Positions 15,876-24,136 of a stretch of DNA of 51,894 nt are shown here, in pieces. A program made the position numbers and the translations under genes. The stretch comes from Lachnospiraceae bacterium (lineage in GTDB: Bacteria > Bacillota > Clostridia > Lachnospirales > Lachnospiraceae). Below the pieces are notes generated by a model. The model saw only the letters and a list, made by a program, of their open reading frames with translations, searched no databases and was not told the origin of the DNA. The DNA lies in assembly GCA_902363555.1 (NCBI GenBank), contig CABJAM010000009.1:173809-225702 (forward strand), in the 5' to 3' direction. Each line of letters opens with the position of its first letter. The stretch's first letter is position 1.

Positions 15876-16952
15876 ATGAAGAAAATTGGTATGCTGACCA
15901 GCGGCGGAGACTGCCAGGCATTGAACGCAACCATGAGGGGCGTAGCAAAGACGCTTTACAGCCATTATAATGAAGATGTTCAGATCTTTGGATTTGAGGA
16001 GGGTTACCGTGGCCTGATGTACAACGATTATGTGCTAATGAAGCCGTCGGACTTTTCCGGAATACTTACAAAGGGCGGCACGATCCTTGGCTCATCAAGG
16101 CAGCCATTTAAATTGATGCGGGTGCCCGGTGAAAATGGATTTGATAAGGTTGCGGCGATGAAAAAGACATACCAGAATCTGAAGCTGGACTGCCTTGTTA
16201 TTTTAGGCGGCAACGGTACACAGAAAACGGCCAATCTCCTTTCCGAGGAAGGGCTGAATATTGTGTCACTGCCAAAAACCATTGATAATGATATATATGG
16301 AACCGATATGACCTTTGGATTTCAGAGTGCGGTAGATATTGCCACAAGCGCCATTGACTGCATCCACACAACGGCGGCTTCCCATGGCCGGGTATTTATC
16401 GTGGAGCTTATGGGCCACAAGGTGGGCTGGCTGACGCTCCATGCAGGTATTGCCGGGGGCGCAGACATTATCCTGCTTCCGGAAATCCCCTATGATATCG
16501 ATCATGTTCTTGATGCGATCAAGCGGAGAAATAAGGCCGGAAAGAAATTTTCCATCCTGGCTGTGGCTGAGGGTGCGATTTCAAAGACTGACGCGCTGCT
16601 GTCCAAAAAGGAATATGCTAAGAAAAAGGCCTCCAGTCCGTTTCCGTCGGTGTCCTATGAGATCGGCAAGCAGATCGGTGACGCCCTTGGCCAGGAGGTG
16701 CGTATCGTGGTGCCCGGCCATACACAAAGAGGCGGAAGCCCCGATTCTTATGACCGTGTGGTTTCCTCCCGTCTTGGCGCTGCTGCCGGCCGGCTGATCA
16801 TTGAGGAAAAATATGGTTACATGGTTGCCTTTAAAGGGGATTCCATCATTCCGGTAGCACTTAAAGAGGTCGCCGGAAAGTTAAAGACTGTAGATCCGGA
16901 CCTGGAGATCATCCGTCAGGCCAAAGATCTGGGTATCTGTTTCGGAGACTGA
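15876..16952 (+). CDS. pfkA: 6-phosphofructokinase, atypical active site
   Basis: A 358-aa PfkA-superfamily enzyme that phosphorylates fructose 6-phosphate in glycolysis. The N-terminal nucleotide loop is GMLTSGGDCQALN, where the usual form is GGDAPGMN or GGDCPGLN. The metal/phosphate loop is LGGNGTQ (Asn113 in place of the usual Asp, Gly114). The catalytic loop is PKTIDND (Lys134, Asp137, Asp139). In this family Gly at the 114 position favours ATP, while Lys in PKTIDND is typical of the non-allosteric ATP/PPi mixed group, so the phosphoryl donor is uncertain. ATG 15876 matches the conserved MKKIGMLTSGG start. The gene sits between SRP RNA and dnaX. Confidence 0.9.
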   Translation: MKKIGMLTSGGDCQALNATMRGVAKTLYSHYNEDVQIFGFEEGYRGLMYNDYVLMKPSDFSGILTKGGTILGSSRQPFKLMRVPGENGFDKVAAMKKTYQNLKLDCLVILGGNGTQKTANLLSEEGLNIVSLPKTIDNDIYGTDMTFGFQSAVDIATSAIDCIHTTAASHGRVFIVELMGHKVGWLTLHAGIAGGADIILLPEIPYDIDHVLDAIKRRNKAGKKFSILAVAEGAISKTDALLSKKEYAKKKASSPFPSVSYEIGKQIGDALGQEVRIVVPGHTQRGGSPDSYDRVVSSRLGAAAGRLIIEEKYGYMVAFKGDSIIPVALKEVAGKLKTVDPDLEIIRQAKDLGICFGD

Positions 16953-16984
16953 ATCGTGAATTAAAATAGAAAGAGGATCATAAT

Positions 16985-18622
16985 ATGTCCTATCAGGCAC
17001 TTTATAGAAAGTGGCGCCCGTCGGAGTTTGACGAAGTCAAGGGACAGGACCACATAGTGACGACATTAAAAAATCAAATAAATGCGGACCGGGTCGGCCA
17101 CGCCTACCTGTTTTGCGGAACCCGCGGCACAGGAAAGACGACGGTAGCCAAGATTTTTGCCAAGGCGGTCAACTGTCTCCATCCGGTGGACGGCAGTCCA
17201 TGCAATGAATGTGAGATGTGCAAGGCGATCAACAGCCAGACATCCATGAACGTCATTGAAATCGACGCCGCCTCCAACAATGGTGTGGACAATATCCGTG
17301 AGATCCGCGATGAAGTGACGTATTCGCCCACGGAAGGCCGTTATAAAGTGTATATTATCGACGAGGTGCATATGCTTTCCATCGGCGCTTTTAACGCGCT
17401 GTTAAAAACACTGGAGGAGCCGCCGTCCTACGTTATATTTATTCTGGCGACCACGGAGGCTCATAAAATACCCATAACCATCTTATCTCGCTGTCAGCGT
17501 TACGATTTCAAGCGGATTACCATCGATACCATTGCAGGGCGGCTGTCTGACCTGATCCAAAGGGAAGGGCTGGACGTGGAGGAAAAGGCAGTGCACTACA
17601 TTGCCCGGGCGGCGGACGGCTCCATGCGTGACGCCCTGAGCCTTCTGGACCAGTGCGTGGCCTTTTATCTGGGCGAACGGCTGACCTATGACAATGTGCT
17701 TGAGGTGCTGGGGGCTGTGGACACTTCGGTATTCAGCCGGATGCTGCGCTGTATTGACGGCGGACGGTTCGTGGAGGCGGTGCGCCTTCTGGAGGAAGTT
17801 GTGATCCAGGGCCGGGAGCTGTCTCAGTTTGTTCTGGATTTTATATGGTATATGCGTAATCTGCTGCTTGTCCAGGGCTCCGGTGATCTGGAGGATATAC
17901 TGGATATTTCAGCGGAAAATCTGGCGGCCCTGAAGGAAGAAGCGCAAACCATTGATAATGCCAAGATCATGCGCTACATCCGCGTGTTTTCCGAACTGTC
18001 CAACCAGGTGCGCTATTCCAGTCAGAAGCGTGTGCTCATTGAAGTGGCGCTGGTGAAGCTTTGCCGGCCGACGATGGAGCAGAAGGGCACGTCGCTGGAG
18101 GATCAGATGCTGGCGCTGGCTGAACGGCTGGGGGTTTTGGAAAAACAGTTGGAAAATGGTATCGTGGTCACTGCGGCAGGCGGTGCCGGGGGCGCATATC
18201 CGGGCGGCGCAAATATGCCGGGGGCTGGCGGCGCGGGCTATCCGGGGGCAGGCGGGCCGGGAGCTATCCCTGGCGGCCCAGCGCCAAAAGCCATGCCGGA
18301 GGATCTAAAGGCGGTCATTGGCGAATGGGGGCGGATCATCTCCGATGTTCCCATGAGCATGGGGATCATGCTCAAAGCCGCACAGGTTGCCCAGGGGGCG
18401 GATAATAAGCTGGTCCTTGGATTTTCAGACCCTATGCATAAGGCCTACTTTGAGCAGGAAAATCACAAACAGGACCTGGAGGGCGCTATTGCCGCCCGTA
18501 TCGGTAAAACTGTAGAGATCGTTCCGACCATGCTGGAGGAGCGTAAGGAGCAGACGGGAGAATTTTATATTCCCTCAAAAGTTAATTTATCAGGTGTTGA
18601 CTTTAGTTTTGAAGATGAGTAA
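16985..18622 (+). CDS. dnaX: DNA polymerase III subunits gamma and tau
   Basis: A 545-aa clamp-loader ATPase. Walker A is GTRGTGKT (45-52), the zinc ligands are Cys64, Cys73, Cys76 and Cys79, Walker B is IIDEVHML, and sensor 1 is FILATTEAHKIP. This is the standard DnaX order, followed by domain III and a short tau-type C-terminus. Residues about 398-437 are a Gly/Ala/Pro-rich linker (AGGAGGAYPGG and similar), an unusual flexible hinge before the C-terminal tau domain. It is followed by ybaB and recR, the conserved replication/recombination cluster. AGAGGATCATAAT precedes the ATG. Confidence 0.95.
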   Translation: MSYQALYRKWRPSEFDEVKGQDHIVTTLKNQINADRVGHAYLFCGTRGTGKTTVAKIFAKAVNCLHPVDGSPCNECEMCKAINSQTSMNVIEIDAASNNGVDNIREIRDEVTYSPTEGRYKVYIIDEVHMLSIGAFNALLKTLEEPPSYVIFILATTEAHKIPITILSRCQRYDFKRITIDTIAGRLSDLIQREGLDVEEKAVHYIARAADGSMRDALSLLDQCVAFYLGERLTYDNVLEVLGAVDTSVFSRMLRCIDGGRFVEAVRLLEEVVIQGRELSQFVLDFIWYMRNLLLVQGSGDLEDILDISAENLAALKEEAQTIDNAKIMRYIRVFSELSNQVRYSSQKRVLIEVALVKLCRPTMEQKGTSLEDQMLALAERLGVLEKQLENGIVVTAAGGAGGAYPGGANMPGAGGAGYPGAGGPGAIPGGPAPKAMPEDLKAVIGEWGRIISDVPMSMGIMLKAAQVAQGADNKLVLGFSDPMHKAYFEQENHKQDLEGAIAARIGKTVEIVPTMLEERKEQTGEFYIPSKVNLSGVDFSFEDE

Positions 18623-18742
18623 TATAAATAGAGCAGGTGAAAACTGCATGTTCCCATAGAAATGGCGGGAACACAGTATTTATAGCAACAGTTCGGCGTG
18701 TCTGGACTGCTGCCATTTATTGAAAATCAGGAGGATTTATTT

Positions 18743-19096
18743 ATGGCTAAACGTGGAGGTTTTCCGGGCGGTGGTATGCCTGGCAATATGAATAATCTGA
18801 TGAAGCAGGCGCAGCGGATGCAGCGTCAGATGGAGGATGCGACAAAGGAGCTTGAGGAGAAGGAAGTGGAGGCCACAGCCGGCGGCGGAGCCGTGACCGT
18901 GAAGGTATCCGGTAAAAAGGAAGTGGTATCTGTCAAGCTGACGCCGGAGGTTGTTGATCCGGATGATATCGAGATGCTGGAGGATCTGATCATGGCTGCG
19001 ACCAATGAAGCTTTCCGTAAGATGGAGGAGCTTTCACAGGCGACCATGGGTAAGATTACCGGGGGCCTGGGCGGCTTTGGAGGCCTTGGGATTTAA
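18743..19096 (+). CDS. ybaB: YbaB/EbfC-family nucleoid-associated protein
   Basis: A 117-aa protein with the family pattern: a Gly/Met-rich N-terminus (MAKRGGFPGGGMPGNMNNL), the helix MKQAQRMQRQMEDATKELEE, a beta-rich core with VTVKVSGKKEVVSV, and a C-terminal helix DLIMAATNEAFRKMEEL. Members are dimeric DNA-binding proteins encoded between dnaX and recR. ATG 18743 is preceded by CAGGAGG, so I prefer it to an in-frame start at 18698. Its stop codon overlaps the recR start by 1 nt. Confidence 0.93.
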   Translation: MAKRGGFPGGGMPGNMNNLMKQAQRMQRQMEDATKELEEKEVEATAGGGAVTVKVSGKKEVVSVKLTPEVVDPDDIEMLEDLIMAATNEAFRKMEELSQATMGKITGGLGGFGGLGI

Positions 19097-19692
19097 TGAA
19101 TTTATACAGCGGCCAGATTACTCATTTAATTGAAGAATTATCGAAGCTGCCGGGAATCGGTGCAAAGTCAGCCGGAAGGCTGGCTTTTCATATTATGAAC
19201 ATGCCTCTGGACCAGGTGGAAAGCCTGTCCAGGGCCATTGTGGATGCCCGGACGAATGTTCAGTACTGTAAGTGCTGCTACAACCTGTCCGATCAGGAGG
19301 TTTGCCCCATCTGCTCCGATGAAACACGGGATAAAAAAACGATCATGGTCGTGGAGACGCCCCGCGATCTGGCGGCTTACGAAAAGACGCAGAAATTCAA
19401 TGGCGTTTATCATGTTCTCCATGGCGCTATTTCCCCGATGCTTGGCATTGGCCCCAATGATATAAAGCTTAAGGAACTGATGTACCGGCTCCAGGGGGAT
19501 GTGGATGAGGTGATCATAGCCACCAATTCCAGCTTGGAAGGGGAGACGACCGCCATGTATATCAGCAAGCTTATAAAGCCTACGGGAATCAAGGTCAGCC
19601 GAATCGCCAGCGGTGTGCCGGTGGGGGGCGATTTGGAATATATCGATGAGGTGACGCTTTCACGGGCGCTGGAAGGGCGCGTGGCGCTGTAA
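19096..19692 (+). CDS. recR: Recombination mediator protein RecR
   Basis: A 198-aa protein of standard RecR length. It has an N-terminal helix-hairpin-helix (LSKLPGIGAKSAGRLAFHI), a C4 zinc finger starting at YCKCCYNLSDQEVCPIC, a Toprim domain with IMVVETPRDLAAYEKT, and a C-terminal Walker-B-like region ending in EVTLSRALEGR. It acts with RecO (and RecF) to load RecA at gaps. It starts inside the ybaB stop codon, so the two are translationally coupled. Confidence 0.96.
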   Translation: MNLYSGQITHLIEELSKLPGIGAKSAGRLAFHIMNMPLDQVESLSRAIVDARTNVQYCKCCYNLSDQEVCPICSDETRDKKTIMVVETPRDLAAYEKTQKFNGVYHVLHGAISPMLGIGPNDIKLKELMYRLQGDVDEVIIATNSSLEGETTAMYISKLIKPTGIKVSRIASGVPVGGDLEYIDEVTLSRALEGRVAL

Positions 19693-19751
19693 AGGCGCCG
19701 CCACAGCGTCTCGTCATTAATGTAAAGTCTTCTTTAAAAGAGGGATTTACT

Positions 19752-19874
19752 ATGAAAGTCCGAATACTTTTGGGGCGATTGCGGGAGTGCGGAGCACGGA
19801 GCAACCGGCTTTCATGTATAGTGATGATTGGGCCGCCAGGCACAATCATGTCTGTTTTGAAAAGATATGGGTAA
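19752..19874 (+). CDS. Possible 40-aa small protein
   Basis: An ATG frame of 40 codons (MKVRILLGRLRECGARS...), preceded by GAGGG with a 7-nt spacer, in the otherwise gene-free stretch between recR and yyaC (19693-20048). The predicted peptide is basic with a few hydrophobic residues. I recognise no family. It could be chance; the Shine-Dalgarno is the only support. Confidence 0.25.
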   Translation: MKVRILLGRLRECGARSNRLSCIVMIGPPGTIMSVLKRYG

Positions 19875-19880
19875 AAAGGG

Positions 19881-19912
19881 GATGCGGCCACAGATAAATC
19901 TGTGACCGCATC
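19881..19912 (-). terminator. Hairpin terminator between recR and yyaC
   Basis: GATGCGG and CACAGAT pair with ATCTGTG and CCGCATC, with one internal mismatch. On the minus strand it is followed by CCCCTTTTTACC, so it most likely ends the yyaC transcript, although it lies 137 bp beyond that gene's stop. On the plus strand no T-run follows. The rest of 19693-20048 shows only the small frame at 19752 and AT-rich DNA. Confidence 0.6.
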
Positions 19913-20048
19913 GAGAGGGGTTATGAATGTGTATGAAAAATCTTCCTACGCGTAATAGCATAACATTAAAATGTTAATATTGTGTGTATAAATTATGACA
20001 ATTCTATTAAATCGTAATGAATTTTTAAGGAAATCTTCAAGATTGTAA

Positions 20049-20627
20049 CTATTCAACAATGAAACGACAATTTATGGAAGAACTTTCTTCCGAAAATAGT
20101 TCTAAAATGCCGTTTGCAATGCATTGACTGTACATGTGCATCTTGTTTGTGGCCTCATTTCCGTAAAGATTACAAAAGACACCGGTGATCTGAATATCGC
20201 CAATGGATGGCAGACGCTTTCCCAATCCGCTTCCGGGCCGCAGGGCTCCTTTTTTTATGGCCAGAAAACCGTCCTGAAATTCATTACCCAGGGCCGCATC
20301 CACCACCAGAATGACCGGGTGATGAAACTGTTTTTTGATCGTGGTCAGGGTTGCACGAAGGTTTAAGGCGTGGACGGGGGCGTCCAGTGTTCCGAAGATG
20401 TGCTGCAGGTTCGCGGGCTGGTATTGGGTCAGCAGTGAGCCCACCTCCGGGCCCAGGCGGTCGCCTGGAATGGCCGGTGTGCCAATGCACAGGAGGACGA
20501 CAGGTCTTGGGGCATGGGCAGACAGCCGGAAATGACTCCGGCAATCCTTCATCAGTTGTTTTAGCCGCATCGCCAGCATGGCCGGGGCCGTTTCATTTTT
20601 CGCATCCATCCATAAATAAGTGCTCAT
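20049..20627 (-). CDS. yyaC: Spore protease YyaC-like protein
   Basis: A 192-aa protein resembling YyaC, a GPR/HybD-fold peptidase-like protein of spore formers. Visible conserved blocks are CIGTPAIPGDRLGPEVG, FGTLDAPVHALNL, VILVVDAALG and the PGSG...LPSIGDIQITG stretch. The GDxxGP and DAxLG acidic positions correspond to the metal-binding sites of the hydrogenase-maturation/GPR fold. Function in spores is inferred from the family. ATG 20627 has AAGGAGA upstream; a TTG two codons earlier sits too close to it. The gene is divergent from the LysM gene. Confidence 0.85.
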   Translation of the reverse strand: MSTYLWMDAKNETAPAMLAMRLKQLMKDCRSHFRLSAHAPRPVVLLCIGTPAIPGDRLGPEVGSLLTQYQPANLQHIFGTLDAPVHALNLRATLTTIKKQFHHPVILVVDAALGNEFQDGFLAIKKGALRPGSGLGKRLPSIGDIQITGVFCNLYGNEATNKMHMYSQCIANGILELFSEESSSINCRFIVE

Positions 20628-20817
20628 GTCCAAATATCTCCTTAATCCGTCAATTGAATTGCTTACCTTCCCGGTTTGTCTTATAGTCTTGGCCGATTTT
20701 TGAAAATTTAATCCCTGTCCGGCGAATTATCTGGATAAGTTATATTTTTTCTATGACAGCTTTTGCTAAAGAATTTGTCCGTCTTATGCTACTATCAGTC
20801 TGAGGAAGGTGAGACTT

Positions 20818-22590
20818 ATGGTAGAGATGCGATATGACAATGAGAAGAATAATCTGAAGCTGCCCAAAAATATCCGGCAGGTGGGTAAACCCAGTGAAAA
20901 GATTAAAATTTACGTAGAAGATTATGTCATTACATACATTAATCAGATAGCCCGGGATTCCTCCGATCGGCAGCGTCTGGCGGTTCTCCTTGGCCGCCTT
21001 GGAAAAAATGGTGAAGCAAGCGTGGCATTTATTGACGGTGCTGTGGAGGCTCGGGATGTGGTCGTCCAGGAGGATCAGGTCGTATTTACCAGTGAGATAT
21101 GGACCCAGATCTATGATGAGATCGGACAGTATTTCCATAACACCGAGGTTGTCGGCTGGTTTCTCACACGTCCAGGGAAATCTCTGGGGATAAATGAGAA
21201 AATCACAAAAATCCATGTGGATAACTTCCCCGGTGTGGATAAGGCGCTGTTCATTATCGATCCGCTGGACCATGATGAAGCCTTTTACATTTACAACCAG
21301 GGTGATCTTGTGCGCCAGGAGGGCTATTATATTTACTATGAGCGCAACGAAGATATGCAGAATTACATGGTGGATCAGCGCAATGGGGAGAGCTCAGAGC
21401 AGAATGTGACCAATCCGTTTTTGAGAAAACGGGAGGAAGCAGCGGAGGAAAAGAATGCGTCCAGGGGGAAAGACAGTGGCCTGAAATCGCTCTTTTTCAA
21501 GTCTGCCGAGGAAAAGTCTGCTCAGGCTGAAAATACGCTTGGGAAGGCTGACAATAAAAAGGAAAGCATGAAGCGCAAAAGCGGGAGCAAAGCAGCTACA
21601 GATACCGGTGTAAAATTGGTTGCGGCCGGAACGGATGCATCAAAGGATTCAAAGTCTGCGTCAATGGACGTAAAGAGTACGTCGGCGGATTCAAAACACT
21701 CCCTTACCGGAAAGAAACCGGCCGCCTTTGGCAAAGCCGGCGATGTCACCGATGAAACCGGAAAGGTTGTGTTTGGAAGCGGCGCCCAAAAGGATGGTAC
21801 ATCGGATAAATCCGGCAAGTCTGGATCTGGCAGGGCTGGTGGCTCCGGATCTGAGATATTGCAGGGGCTCAAGCGGGCCAGCTCACTGGTTGTAACCTTT
21901 GGTATTTTATTTGCGCTGATCTTTGGCTTTACGCAATTGAACCAAAAGCAGGAGGGGAGCCAGCAGGTTAACAGTAATTCCGGCAGCGGTGTTGTTCCGG
22001 TGGATGAGGTTGCGGGCAATGTAAAAACCGAGGATGAGAAAAATGCTGCCGCTAACGCCGCAGGTGCGGACAGCACCGGAAGTACGGATGCCTCCGGTAC
22101 GAATCTGGCAGACGCAAATGCCGGCGACGCCACTGGCACAAATGTGGCCGGAAATACCGGGGATACAACGAATGCAGCGGACGGCAAGGACGATGGCAGT
22201 AATGGAACCGCCACCGCGGACAATGGCAGCGACGGAACGTCCACAGCAAATAATGACGGCAGCGGAACATCTACCGCGGACAATGACGGCGGAACGTCCA
22301 CTGCGAAAAATGACGGGAATGGAACCTCTACCGCAGATAATAATGGCAGTGGAACCGCCACCGCAGATAATGGTGGAACCGGCACGTCTACCGCGGATAA
22401 TGGCGGAGATTCCGAGGGTGTGGCTGTCGGGAACGTCATCCGTCAGTATGAGGTTAAGGAAGGGGATACACTGGCCGGGATCAGCCAGTTATTCTACAAA
22501 GACTATAAATATATCGAATTGATCCAGGAAATGAACCAGATCGAGGACCCGAATATGATCTTCCCGGGGATGAAACTGAACTTACCGTAA
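20818..22590 (+). CDS. LysM-domain membrane protein with an MPN/JAB-like N-terminal domain
   Basis: A 590-aa protein in four parts. Residues 1-190 form a globular cytoplasmic domain that resembles an MPN (JAB1/Mov34) fold (GRLGKNGEASVAFIDGAVE, EVVGWFLTRPG) but lacks the His-x-His metal ligands of active JAMM proteases. A charged Lys/Ser/Asp-rich linker follows, then one transmembrane helix near 355-375 (SSLVVTFGILFALIFGF). Next is a long Thr/Asn/Asp/Gly/Ala repeat region (about 414-537) with degenerate GTSTADN units. The C-terminal LysM domain (YEVKEGDTLAGISQLF...) binds peptidoglycan. GGAAGG precedes ATG 20818. The likely role is in the cell envelope or spore coat; the MPN assignment is tentative. 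Confidence 0.8.
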   Translation: MVEMRYDNEKNNLKLPKNIRQVGKPSEKIKIYVEDYVITYINQIARDSSDRQRLAVLLGRLGKNGEASVAFIDGAVEARDVVVQEDQVVFTSEIWTQIYDEIGQYFHNTEVVGWFLTRPGKSLGINEKITKIHVDNFPGVDKALFIIDPLDHDEAFYIYNQGDLVRQEGYYIYYERNEDMQNYMVDQRNGESSEQNVTNPFLRKREEAAEEKNASRGKDSGLKSLFFKSAEEKSAQAENTLGKADNKKESMKRKSGSKAATDTGVKLVAAGTDASKDSKSASMDVKSTSADSKHSLTGKKPAAFGKAGDVTDETGKVVFGSGAQKDGTSDKSGKSGSGRAGGSGSEILQGLKRASSLVVTFGILFALIFGFTQLNQKQEGSQQVNSNSGSGVVPVDEVAGNVKTEDEKNAAANAAGADSTGSTDASGTNLADANAGDATGTNVAGNTGDTTNAADGKDDGSNGTATADNGSDGTSTANNDGSGTSTADNDGGTSTAKNDGNGTSTADNNGSGTATADNGGTGTSTADNGGDSEGVAVGNVIRQYEVKEGDTLAGISQLFYKDYKYIELIQEMNQIEDPNMIFPGMKLNLP

Positions 22591-22689
22591 TGCTTAAAAT
22601 CAGGCGCCGCAGCAGTTTAAAGCACATAAATGAACATCGGGTGTCTGAAATTGTAAAAAAGTCTTTATAATTAAATAGTGATATTTATA

Positions 22690-22735
22690 AAAAAATGCGG
22701 TATAATAACCAAAAGTGGTTTATGCCGCATTTTTG
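22690..22735 (+). terminator. Rho-independent terminator of the LysM gene
   Basis: AAAATGCGG pairs with CCGCATTTT, with an inner TAACCA/TGGTTTA stem and a T-run at 22730-22734. Because the stem is flanked by A and T runs it could work in both directions. Element copy B starts directly at the T-run. Confidence 0.8.
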
Positions 22736-22851
22736 CGCGAAGCAACGAGCCACAAAGGGGAGCTGGCTCACCTTTGCGGCGACTGCCGCGATCCGTCGAA
22801 GCGAAGCGCAGACGGATGCACGAAGCAACGAGCCACAAAGCGCTGTGATTA
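22736..22851 (+). repeat. Dispersed two-hairpin palindromic element, copy B
   Basis: GCGCGAAGCAACGAGCC, first hairpin (ACAAAGG with CCTTTG), GGCGACTGCCGCGA, second hairpin (ATCCGTC with GACGGAT), then a truncated restart of the element (CGAAGCAACGAGCC). It begins at the T-run of the LysM terminator. It lies just upstream of the next gene and may carry part of that gene's promoter region. Confidence 0.8.
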
Positions 22852-22876
22852 TACTATAAATTTAAAGGAATGACGA

Positions 22877-24067
22877 ATGAAATTCTTAAAGGAATCGATA
22901 CATAAATTAAAAGATAAAATAAAATCCAAAGGAAAGCCCTCGCGCTTTTCCATTATTTTTTATATTGGCATTGTGCTCGTGGTCGTAGTGCTCATCGGCG
23001 GCCTGGTCCATCAGAGCCTGGCATACAAAAGCTTTGAGGTGGTCAATTCCATCGAAAAAAACGATAATGTTTCCGTCAGCTATCAGGTGATCGGCAATGG
23101 CCTGCTGCGTTACAGCAAGGACGGTGTGTCCTATTCTGAAAAGCTGGGAACAACACTGTGGAACCAGTCTTTTGAAATGATGTCGGCGCGGGTGGTGACC
23201 TGCGGCGATTACCTGGCCATCGGCGATATTGGCTCCAATCAGGTGCGCATATTTAATCAAGCCGGGCAGGTGGGCAGTGTAGTCACGCCCCATCCTATCG
23301 TGGATTTGGCGGTGGCCGGTCAGGGCGTGGTAGCTGTGGTTATGACCGAGGCGGATTCCAATTACATTAATCTGTATAACAGTAAGGGTGAAGAACTGGT
23401 AACGATAAAGACGAATATTAACCAGATGGGTTACCCGCTGGACTTTGCCCTGTCAAAGGATGGCCAAAACCTGGCGGTGAATTATCTCACCATCGCTGAC
23501 GGCGTCACGGGAACGAATACGGTATTTTATAATTTTGGCGGTGCGGGCAATAATGAAATCGACCATATCATGGGCAGTTATCAGTATGACAGCCTTTACC
23601 CGAAAATTGAATTTCTGGATAACAGTACCATCGCTTCCTACGGGGAAGAGGATTTTGTGCTTTATTCCATGACCTATTATCCGGATGTGGTGAAACAGGT
23701 GCAGTTTGGCAGGGAGATCAAGAGCCTTTTTGTCTCCGATAAGTATCTGGGCTTTGTTTTCCGCAATAATATGGAGGTGGCCGAGGGTGAAAAGGTGCCC
23801 GACGGCAAGTACCATATGGAGGTTTACACAACCTCCGGGCGGTTGTATATGCAGAGGGATTTCGATTTTGAGTACGAGACGATTACCAATACCAACCAGG
23901 AAATTATTATGTACAATGACAGTGAATGCGTGATGTACACATTTAGCGGTAAAGAAAAGTTCAGGTATACATTTACCGAGCCGATTATCAAGCTGCTGCC
24001 CAAGAATACCCTGGATGAATATATTCTTATCGGGAGCAGTGCCATTGAAGAAATTCGATTAAAATAA
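22877..24067 (+). CDS. DUF5711-type membrane-anchored beta-propeller-like protein
   Basis: A 396-aa protein with a basic N-terminus (Lys-rich, residues 1-22), one transmembrane helix at about 25-46 (IIFYIGIVLVVVVLIGG) and a large extracytoplasmic region. That region is built from repeated beta-strand-rich motifs such as GNGLLRYSKDG, GDYLAIGDIGSNQVRIFNQ and DKYLGFVFRNN, typical of a propeller. It resembles the uncharacterised DUF5711 family of Lachnospiraceae. It is followed 69 bp later by a cvpA-family gene, which suggests a shared envelope role; no enzymatic residues are evident. Confidence 0.7.
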   Translation: MKFLKESIHKLKDKIKSKGKPSRFSIIFYIGIVLVVVVLIGGLVHQSLAYKSFEVVNSIEKNDNVSVSYQVIGNGLLRYSKDGVSYSEKLGTTLWNQSFEMMSARVVTCGDYLAIGDIGSNQVRIFNQAGQVGSVVTPHPIVDLAVAGQGVVAVVMTEADSNYINLYNSKGEELVTIKTNINQMGYPLDFALSKDGQNLAVNYLTIADGVTGTNTVFYNFGGAGNNEIDHIMGSYQYDSLYPKIEFLDNSTIASYGEEDFVLYSMTYYPDVVKQVQFGREIKSLFVSDKYLGFVFRNNMEVAEGEKVPDGKYHMEVYTTSGRLYMQRDFDFEYETITNTNQEIIMYNDSECVMYTFSGKEKFRYTFTEPIIKLLPKNTLDEYILIGSSAIEEIRLK

Positions 24068-24136
24068 GGGGTATGCGTAACCGTTCGGGGAATCTGAGCA
24101 GTTACACATATTTTCCGCGTGACAGAAAGGAAATAT

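Noticed and set aside
22200..22430. Short regularly spaced repeats resembling a CRISPR array
   Set aside because: The repeats are coding, irregular in length, and translate to GTSTADN-like units of the LysM protein stalk. There are no spacers and no cas genes.
21522..22439. A 305-codon open frame on the minus strand
   Set aside because: It lies opposite the low-complexity region of the LysM gene, its product is a Pro/Ser/Ala/Val repeat without motifs, and it has no independent gene signals.
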